NCBI GenBank assembly: GCA_018263655.1
Contig: JAANWY010000159.1
Span: 1-20,147 of the forward strand
Direction of reading: 5' to 3'
Length of the DNA: 20,147 bases
From: Anaerolineales bacterium
GTDB taxonomy: Bacteria; Chloroflexota; Anaerolineae; Epilineales; JAANWY01
The notes beneath the pieces were generated by a model. The model did not search any database. It was not told the DNA's origin and saw only the letters and a list, made by a program, of their open reading frames with translations. Position numbers and translations under genes: made by a program. Positions 7,655-11,908 of the stretch are shown here, piece by piece. How positions within the stretch are numbered: position 1 is the first letter of the stretch; every line of letters begins with the position of its first letter.

Positions 7655-7683
7655 TTGCGAACCGTTTCCCTGTGTGCTATACT
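7655..7683 (+). promoter_or_regulatory. Sigma-70-type promoter
   Basis: TTGCGA (7655-7660), a 17-base spacer and TATACT (7678-7683) with TG one base upstream (extended -10). It points to the plus strand, away from coxB, where there is no protein gene for several hundred bases but there are two strong hairpins. Spacing and hexamers are close to consensus. Confidence 0.65.
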
Positions 7684-7687
7684 AGCC

Positions 7688-7842
7688 GCACAGGGTGTTC
7701 GCCACCCAGTGTCATGGCCCCGGTGGGTGCTGGCCACACGGGGCCATCTTCTATTGTCTGATCGCTCGGATGAGGTGTGATAAAAGCGGCGCCGGCTGTC
7801 TACATCCCGATTAGTTTTTCTCAGCCGGCGCTTCAACACAGC
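7688..7842 (+). ncRNA. Candidate small structured RNA
   Basis: The stretch right after the promoter at 7655-7683 has GGGTG-TTCGC-CACCC, then ATGGCCCC...GGGGCCAT with an inner GTGG/CCAC pair (about 7713-7750) followed by TCTTCTATT, and later GCGCCGGCTG...CAGCCGGCGC (about 7790-7837). The transcript could end after the second hairpin (about 65 nt) or after the third (about 150 nt). I do not recognise the family: it lacks the SRP RNA loop motifs, and I see no tmRNA or RNase P signature. There is no open reading frame with a ribosome-binding site. The alternative is an attenuated leader or repeat-derived palindromes. Confidence 0.35.
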
Positions 7843-7909
7843 CATCCGCTTACCAGTCTACAATACATTCCTTCGCCCAATAGTGTAGCATGTTTTCGCT
7901 ATTTTGTCA

Positions 7910-8175
7910 ACTAGATAATGTAAAAATCTAAGGGGCACAGAAAAACCTGCAGAGTCCTACCGCAACCTCCTGCAGACTTTGAAGAATGGGAATTAAATAA
8001 GTGTCTTCTCAATATATGGGGGACATGTAGGACGATTTGGTAAATCGTCGGGTCGAAATACCATTTCGACCTACATAACCCCGAAACATTGAGATGATAC
8101 TTAAATAACTTGCCTATTTCAGGGCACACGGTCGCGGTCAAATGTTCAAGTTATTTAATTGCTGCCCCTGAATAC
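7910..8175. repeat. Cluster of nested palindromic repeats
   Basis: The core at about 8027-8077 is a double hairpin, GACGATTT-ggt-AAATCGTC followed by GTCGAAAT-acc-ATTTCGAC, bounded by TGTAGG and CCTACA. Around it, AATTAAATAAGTGTC..CTCAAT (about 7990-8011) pairs with ATTGAG..ACTTAAATAACTT (about 8089-8111), and AAGTTATTTAATT recurs at 8148-8160. An outermost AGGGGCA (about 7932) and TGCCCCT (about 8163) may close the element. The arrangement suggests one palindromic repeat inserted into another. No gene is seen here. Confidence 0.6.
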
Positions 8176-8188
8176 ATCATGCCAGCCT

Positions 8189-8272
8189 TGATCATCGTTT
8201 CGGCCATTGGCTTCCGCCTGCTCCCGCTGGATTGCCAAATCCAAGCCGAGCTAGTGGCCGAAACGATGATCA
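8189..8272 (+). mobile_element. MITE family A, copy 1 (84 bp)
   Basis: Perfect 18-bp terminal inverted repeats TGATCATCGTTTCGGCCA / TGGCCGAAACGATGATCA bound a core with the small palindrome GGATTGCCAAATCC. It has the same length as the inverted copy at 15434-15517 and differs at only 2 positions; a third copy begins at 20092. It encodes no protein, as expected for a non-autonomous element. ATCATGCC occurs on both sides (8176-8183 and 8278-8285) at a distance of 5 bases from each end; the right one overlaps the 3' end of the tRNA gene. Confidence 0.88.
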
Positions 8273-8282
8273 CACCCATCAT

Positions 8283-8355
8283 GCCCGCCCCGGGACTCGA
8301 ACCCGGACTGAAGGGATTTTAAGTCCCTTGCCTCTGCCGATTGGGCTAGGCGGGC
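8283..8355 (-). tRNA. tRNA-Leu(UAA) with a short variable region
   Basis: The minus strand folds as a cloverleaf: a 7-bp acceptor stem GCCCGCC/GGCGGGC, a D-arm with three pairs and loop AATCGGCAGA, an anticodon arm AGGGA-CTTAAAA-TCCCT giving anticodon UAA, a variable region of only five bases (TCAGT), and T-arm CCGGG-TTCGAGT-CCCGG. The base after the acceptor stem (8282) is A, the leucine discriminator; CCA is not encoded. Anticodon stem and D-loop match bacterial tRNA-Leu(UAA), but leucine tRNAs normally have a long variable arm of more than ten bases, which is absent. It would read UUA (and perhaps UUG) codons. It has its own promoter at 8409-8437. Confidence 0.88.
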
Positions 8356-8408
8356 GAACAACCGGGCTTTGGAACCGCTTAGTTTCGTCACCCTTCCTTT
8401 CAATCTAG

Positions 8409-8437
8409 ATTGTAGCTGAACCCCACCTCGGAGTCAA
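8409..8437 (-). promoter_or_regulatory. Sigma-70-type promoter of the tRNA gene
   Basis: On the minus strand TTGACT (8432-8437), a 17-base spacer and TACAAT (8409-8414). Transcription would begin near 8402, about 47 bases before the 5' end of the tRNA. No other gene lies between, so this should drive the tRNA alone. Confidence 0.75.
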
Positions 8438-8470
8438 ACTTACGCAATCTAGCGCAGCAATTCTAATTAT

Positions 8471-8522
8471 GGCGGTCAGCATGCTGACGCCGCCCTTTTT
8501 CCGGATTTCTCAACTGCGAGGG
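8471..8522 (+). repeat. Palindrome plus ATTTCTCAACTGCGAGGG repeat module
   Basis: GGCGGTCAGCATGCTGACGCCGCC (given here as 8471-8494) holds the 14-bp palindrome GTCAGCATGCTGAC and is followed by CTTTTT, which resembles an intrinsic terminator on the plus strand. The tail 8497-8522, including ATTTCTCAACTGCGAGGG, recurs on the minus strand at 27-52, again right next to a GC-rich palindrome (47-100). The shared arrangement points to a repeat module rather than a gene-specific terminator. Confidence 0.55.
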
Positions 8523-8565
8523 ACGTCGCGAGTTCGAGCGTCCGGACGCCGCAACTTGTTGCGGG
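8522..8565 (+). repeat. D repeat, copy 2
   Basis: GACGTCGCGAGTTCGAGCG followed by TCCGGACGCC and the palindromic GCAACTTGTTGC. It matches 7543-7587 and the inverted copy at 10981-11025. It directly follows the ATTTCTCAACTGCGAGGG module. Confidence 0.75.
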
Positions 8566-8736
8566 CTGAGAGCGCCGGCCACCGGCTTTACAAACTTGGG
8601 ATGCACACCAATTGGACCGGCGAATGACCCGTATGCTACAATCGCATCGACTCATATACCCTCTGTTGTGGGATCGCGACGCCCTTGAGCGGGCGACAGA
8701 GGGGCGTCTCAAGCTGCGGCCCGGGCCACAGATCTC
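8566..8736. other. Non-coding stretch with a possible plus-strand promoter and hairpin
   Basis: TTGGAC (8612-8617) and TACAAT (8637-8642) with TG upstream form a weak plus-strand promoter with a long 19-base spacer. Downstream CCCTCTG (8659-8665) pairs with CAGAGGG (8697-8703) around an inner CGCCC/GGGCG hairpin. No coding sequence is supported. The hairpin also follows the 3' end of the repeat-protein gene that stops at 8737. Confidence 0.3.
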
Positions 8737-9336
8737 CTAGGATCCTGGCGGAGGTGGCGGCGGCGGTGGTGTGGGTGGCGGCGGTGCCTCCTGCAACTGC
8801 CCCGTGAACAGGAGGCCCATCATCAATTCCAGTGGGCCATCAAAACCCGCGATGTCCTCGGTGACGTATGCAACGATTTCGCCGGTGTGATTGGCGCCGG
8901 CAAACATTCGCCTGCTGTGGAAATTAAACAGAATCGGGCCCCGCAGGGAAGCGCTGGAGAACAACCGGTTCGACGCCAGGCGTAGTACGGCCGACGGAAC
9001 AATGGACGGGCCCAGGTATGCCAAGTCGTTCCGGAACGTCGCGAGGATTGGGCCGTAGAAGAGCGCATTTCCCTCGTAGACGCGATCGTTGGTGAATGTG
9101 TAGGCCGGCGGGTAGTAGCGGGATGGCCCGCGGAAGACCCACCAGGCCGGCACTCTCACAAACGGCACCCTCTCGATCGTGTACAGCACCGCACCTGTGT
9201 GGTTAGCGCCTTCGAAAATGCGAAGACGATTGCGCCGGTAGTATGATGCTGAGGCGTCTTGTGGTCCGAACGAGCTTGCCAGAGCGACGATCACTAGAAA
9301 TATGAGAAGAACACACAGCCACCACTTATGTCTCAT
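8737..9336 (-). CDS. Secreted R-[IV]-[YF]-x-G repeat protein with polyproline tail
   Basis: I do not recognise a named family. The 199-residue product has an N-terminal signal/anchor helix (WWLCVLLIFLVIVALASSF, then D-A-S-A), and at least four copies of a beta-like unit with consensus R-[IVLM]-[YF]-x-G-x-N-x-x-G-x-I-[LV]: R-I-F-E-G-A-N-H-T-G, R-V-Y-E-G-N-A, R-L-F-S-S-A and R-M-F-A-G-A-N-H-T-G. It ends in a Pro-rich tail of about 20 residues. ATG 9336 is chosen over ATG 9345 because AAGGA is well spaced from it. It overlaps the stop of the paralogous upstream gene (ATGA) and lies in a cluster with a sortase. The units loosely recall 4-fold beta-flower-type repeats (low certainty). No LPXTG-like sorting signal is visible. 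Confidence 0.8.
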   Translation of the reverse strand: MRHKWWLCVLLIFLVIVALASSFGPQDASASYYRRNRLRIFEGANHTGAVLYTIERVPFVRVPAWWVFRGPSRYYPPAYTFTNDRVYEGNALFYGPILATFRNDLAYLGPSIVPSAVLRLASNRLFSSASLRGPILFNFHSRRMFAGANHTGEIVAYVTEDIAGFDGPLELMMGLLFTGQLQEAPPPPTPPPPPPPPGS

Positions 9337-10097
9337 GGGTAACATCCTTCCAAATCCGGCTCTTTGGGATTTCGCATGGTGCTCGGCTCAGATTGCCAAA
9401 TCCGAGCCACATTTGGGGGACAGATGCGCTGTGCCACCAAATACGGGGATTTGGCAATCCCCTTGGAGCAGGGGCCATGCAAAATCCTAGAGACCCCCAA
9501 ATCCAAAGTCGCCGAGCCGCTGGCTGTTTCCAGCGCTCTCAGACGAGGTTCTAACTCTCTTTGCAGCAGGATCGTGACGACTTGTACGATGGGAACATCC
9601 TGTCGCAGCAAGTTCCCGCTGGTACTTAGCAGAATCTGCCCCTGGGCATTGGGGCCCTCATACACGCGTTCTCGGGCGAAAGTGTATATGATGGGGGCAA
9701 TAGGGTTGGCTCCCCGGTGGACGCGGATGAATCGCCCGGTCGGCTGCAGGAAGTACAGGATTTCGCCTGTCTGATTCCCGCCGGCGTATATTCGCTGTCC
9801 ATCGATAGAGTACGCGAAGCGCGGGTTGACGCGGTTGAACCCGTCGAAATAATGTCTGTTGTTAAAGAGGCTTTCCGGGAAACCGACATCGTTGCCTTCG
9901 AACAGGCGATGGATCGGCGATCCCGGGTTCGGGTCGAGCTCAAGCGTCCAGAGAAGCTCACCCAGACCGGCCCGTGGGCCACTCCACAGCGAGACCTCAC
10001 GCTGGAATGCGTCGGCGCCGGTGGGCATCATCCCCAAGATGACAAGCATCACGGTGGCTAGAACAGCACCGGTGGGTGCCAAAAAGGGCTTTCTCAT
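9333..10097 (-). CDS. Secreted R-[IV]-[YF]-x-G repeat protein, paralogue, with element-derived C terminus
   Basis: This 254-residue product is a paralogue of the next gene. It has a signal peptide (F-L-A-P-T-G-A-V-L-A-T-V-M-L-V-I-L-G, cut after A-D-A), then repeat units such as R-L-F-E-G-N-D, R-I-Y-A-G-G-N-Q-T-G-E-I-L-Y, R-V-H-R-G-A-N and R-V-Y-E-G-P-N-A-Q-G-Q-I-L. ATG 10097 has GAGGAG eight bases upstream, so the longer frame to 10112 is not used. The conserved part ends near residue 200; the last 50 or so residues are translated from the palindromic element at 9360-9497. The original stop was therefore probably near 9510-9530. It starts 32 bases after the sortase stop. Function unknown; the neighbours suggest a cell-surface role. 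Confidence 0.78.
   Translation of the reverse strand: MRKPFLAPTGAVLATVMLVILGMMPTGADAFQREVSLWSGPRAGLGELLWTLELDPNPGSPIHRLFEGNDVGFPESLFNNRHYFDGFNRVNPRFAYSIDGQRIYAGGNQTGEILYFLQPTGRFIRVHRGANPIAPIIYTFARERVYEGPNAQGQILLSTSGNLLRQDVPIVQVVTILLQRELEPRLRALETASGSATLDLGVSRILHGPCSKGIAKSPYLVAQRICPPNVARIWQSEPSTMRNPKEPDLEGCYP
9360..9497. repeat. Palindromic element at the end of the repeat-protein gene
   Basis: GGATTTCGCATGG (9367-9379) and CCATGCAAAATCC (9476-9488) are inverted with one mismatch and the similarity extends a few bases outwards. Inside are two small hairpins, GGCTCAGATT-gcca-AATCCGAGCC (near 9384-9407) and GGGGATT-tgg-CAATCCCC (near 9446-9463). The GATTGCCAAATCC core is shared with MITE family A. 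It has no coding potential of its own and is read through by the repeat-protein frame. Confidence 0.65.
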
Positions 10098-10114
10098 GGC
10101 CAATCTCCTCATTT

Positions 10115-10126
10115 CACTGATCAGTG
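10115..10126. promoter_or_regulatory. Perfect 12-bp palindrome CACTGATCAGTG
   Basis: It lies in the 32-base gap between the sortase stop and the ribosome-binding site of the first repeat protein. It could be an operator, an RNA hairpin tuning the downstream genes, or chance. Direct repeats of ACTGAT also overlap the end of the sortase gene. Confidence 0.35.
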
Positions 10127-10129
10127 TGA

Positions 10130-10837
10130 TTACTGATTGCCGGCGCTCTCTTTTGCGGCCGTCGCGTACAAGACGACGCGATGGCTATAGTTGCGGTTGA
10201 TGCGATCCCACGTCCCCTTGCACGTAATCAGAGCCAGACGAGACTTACTGGCCGGTCCAAAGATTTTCTGGACCGGCGCCTCATCGTATGGATACCGTGT
10301 ATGGAAATCCACAGTGTAACGGCGCTCGATGCCGTCCAAACTCAGCACAGAGATCTCATCGCCTGGCTCGAGGGATTCCAGGTCCCAAAACACGGCCGGC
10401 GCACCCGTCACGGTATCCAGGTGGCCGGCGATGACGGTGTTGCCACGTTCGCCGGGCCGGTAACCAAGCTTGTACCATGCGACGTTCTCCACGGTGGACG
10501 GTACATCCATTGCTAAGTCTTCGGTCAACCCGACGTGCTCGATGTATGCATCGATGCCGATAGACGGGATACGCAGTTGAACAGGCAGCCCCGGTCGAGG
10601 CGTCGGGCTGGGTGTGGGTGATGGCTCAGGTGTGGTAGTCGGCGCCAGCGTCGGTTGCGTCGTTGCTGAAGGCGACGGGGCATTCCCAGACCTTTCTGAT
10701 CCAGCGTCTTCGATTAGCTCGGCCGCTGCCGGCTGAGCCGGTGCAACTGGGTCGTCGGCACAGCCCTGAATGCTGATGAGCAGCGCCGCGGTGAATACAA
10801 CAACGATCGCTCGTACTGAGGATGTTCGGATTCTCAT
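10130..10837 (-). CDS. Sortase (class D/E/F-like), lipoprotein-anchored
   Basis: Sortases are cysteine transpeptidases that join surface proteins to the cell envelope or to each other. The 235-residue product has a lipoprotein-type signal with hydrophobic A-I-V-V-V-F-T-A-A-L-L-I-S-I-Q-G-C (C26), then a Thr/Pro/Ser-rich linker to about residue 82, then a sortase barrel beginning V-Q-L-R-I-P-S-I-G-I. The catalytic histidine is H139 (V-I-A-G-H-L-D), the cysteine is C206 (A-L-I-T-C-K-G), and a likely catalytic arginine is R220 (Y-S-H-R-V-V-L-Y). An open frame runs back to 11071 through repeats, so ATG 10837, just before the signal sequence, is chosen. It heads a cluster with two secreted repeat proteins, its possible substrates or partners, although these lack a visible sorting motif. 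Confidence 0.9.
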   Translation of the reverse strand: MRIRTSSVRAIVVVFTAALLISIQGCADDPVAPAQPAAAELIEDAGSERSGNAPSPSATTQPTLAPTTTPEPSPTPSPTPRPGLPVQLRIPSIGIDAYIEHVGLTEDLAMDVPSTVENVAWYKLGYRPGERGNTVIAGHLDTVTGAPAVFWDLESLEPGDEISVLSLDGIERRYTVDFHTRYPYDEAPVQKIFGPASKSRLALITCKGTWDRINRNYSHRVVLYATAAKESAGNQ

Positions 10838-10888
10838 GGTAAGACAAGTATCCATGTAGAGGCTGAGTTTATCCGTGATCTGACTAAC

Positions 10889-10917
10889 ATTGTACGCCAC
10901 CGAGGGCGCATTCCCAA
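10889..10917 (-). promoter_or_regulatory. Candidate promoter of the sortase cluster
   Basis: On the minus strand TTGGGA (10912-10917), a 17-base spacer and TACAAT (10889-10894). The -10 is good and the -35 weak. It lies about 50 bases before the chosen sortase start and beyond the repeats, which supports that start. Confidence 0.45.
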
Positions 10918-10980
10918 CTGGGCACAGACGCTTTAAGGTGAGGTGCGTAGGCGGATGTTCTGCCCCAGGATGGTCTATTG

Positions 10981-11117
10981 CCTGCAACAAGTTGCAGCGT
11001 CCTGGATGCTCGAACTTGCGACGTCCCTTCGGCAAGCTCAGGGCAGGCTCTGAGCGGCGTCCTGAGTTCATCGAAGCGACGTCCTGAGCTTGTCGAAGGG
11101 GGCTTGTCGAAGGGTTC
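10981..11117. repeat. D repeat copy 3 (inverted) and CTTCGAC-type repeat cluster
   Basis: Positions 10981-11025 are the inverted D repeat (CCTGCAACAAGTTGCAGCG to GCGACGTC). Positions 11024-11117 hold several copies of a short repeat of the type CCTTCGGCAAGCTCAGGGC and its inverse CCTGAGCTTGTCGAAGGG, in mixed orientation. The latter is, from memory, very widespread in bacterial and metagenomic sequences. A GGCGC-gatt-GCGCC hairpin follows. No gene is here. Confidence 0.75.
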
Positions 11118-11189
11118 GAGGGCGCGATTGCGCCGCCCTGTGCTTGACATTACGCTCATCTCAAATCGTCTCAACTCGGTAGGTCGGTC

Positions 11190-11218
11190 TTGCATCGTGA
11201 ACTCTAAACCAGTATAAT
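11190..11218 (+). promoter_or_regulatory. Sigma-70-type promoter of the CBS-helicase operon
   Basis: TTGCAT (11190-11195), a 17-base spacer and a consensus TATAAT (11213-11218). Transcription would start near 11225, about 200 bases before the CBS gene, so the MITE at 11245-11377 is inside the leader. Confidence 0.75.
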
Positions 11219-11244
11219 CGCTATGACGCGTTTTGTCAAAACAA

Positions 11245-11377
11245 GTAAGCGTTCAGCTACCCTTGCGAAGGTTAGGAAGAACCTTGGCAAGAGGCCGATT
11301 TTCGACTGGCGAGGGGCGCCTCAACCCGAAAGCGATTGGCAAACCTTCGCAAGGGTCCCCACTACCTGAACAGTTAC
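11245..11377. mobile_element. MITE family B, copy 2 (133 bp)
   Basis: The ends are GTAAGCGTTCAGCTACC and (inverted) GTAACTGTTCAGGTAGTGG, with long inner arms CCTTGCGAAGGTT / AACCTTCGCAAGG. Flanking octamers CAAAACAA (11237-11244) and CAATACAA (11378-11385) match at 7 of 8 positions, consistent with an 8-bp target duplication. GTAA ends with 8-bp duplications are features of the IS66 family, so this may be an IS66-derived non-autonomous element. It is the same length as copy 3 in the opposite orientation and interrupts the leader between the promoter at 11190 and the CBS gene. Confidence 0.88.
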
Positions 11378-11425
11378 CAATACAATACAACGGTTCTCCA
11401 CACCAAGACGTTTTGAGGTATACCG

Positions 11426-11908
11426 ATGAGTGAGATTATCCCCGAATCAGAAAAGAGATGCGTAGGTGACGTCATGATGGCCGATGTCATCACCGTCTAT
11501 CCCAGCACGAGTGTCGACGAGATTGCGCGCCTGATGACGGAGCATGACATCAGTGGTTTGCCGGTGGTCGATGAGGGCGACGAGGTGCTTGGCATCGTCA
11601 CGGAACTCGATATGATCGTGCGCAATACGCGCTTCAAGATGCCGGCCTTCATCGCATTTCTGGACGCCGTCATCTACTTGGAAACCCCCGGCCGGTACCG
11701 CGAACGCGTTGAGCGCGTGCTGGGCACAACGGCGCGCGAGATCATGTCGGAGCCGGCTGTCACCATCGGCCCCGATGCATCCATCGAGGATCTGACGGAG
11801 CTGATGGTGGACCGCCGCATGAACCCAGTCCCCGTCGTGGCTGCCGACCGGCTCGTCGGCATCGTCAGCCGCTCCGACATCATTCGCATCATGACCGAGG
11901 CGCAGTGA
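11426..11908 (+). CDS. Tandem CBS-domain protein
   Basis: The 160-residue cytoplasmic protein has two CBS domains, at about residues 13-66 (V-G-D-V-M-M-A-D-V-I-T-V to L-G-I-V-T-E-L-D-M-I) and 102-157 (A-R-E-I-M-S-E-P-A-V-T to V-G-I-V-S-R-S-D-I-I-R-I). A helical linker of about 35 residues joins them. CBS pairs bind adenine nucleotides such as AMP, ATP or S-adenosylmethionine and usually sense energy state. Stand-alone CBS proteins act on a partner, which cannot be identified from sequence. GAGGT lies six bases before the ATG. Its stop abuts the TTG start of the helicase, so the two are co-translated; whether they work together is unknown. Confidence 0.92.
   Translation: MSEIIPESEKRCVGDVMMADVITVYPSTSVDEIARLMTEHDISGLPVVDEGDEVLGIVTELDMIVRNTRFKMPAFIAFLDAVIYLETPGRYRERVERVLGTTAREIMSEPAVTIGPDASIEDLTELMVDRRMNPVPVVAADRLVGIVSRSDIIRIMTEAQ

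Noticed and set aside
7688..7760. SRP (4.5S-type) RNA after the promoter at 7655
   Set aside because: The conserved GGAA tetraloop and asymmetric-loop bases of the SRP domain are absent.
8476..8712. 78-codon minus-strand frame between the tRNA and the repeat protein
   Set aside because: It runs through the D repeat (peptide L-E-L-A-T-type reading) and has no ribosome-binding site or family resemblance.
8737..8800. LPXTG-like sorting signal at the end of the repeat protein
   Set aside because: The C terminus is a polyproline run without a sorting motif, hydrophobic helix or positive tail.
9360..9497. Treating this element as a fourth copy of MITE family A
   Set aside because: Only the GATTGCCAAATCC core is shared; its terminal repeats differ from TGATCATCGTTTCGGCCA.
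10838..11071. N-terminal extension of the sortase frame
   Set aside because: It is translated from CTTCGAC-type and D repeats and precedes a clear lipoprotein signal sequence at 10837.
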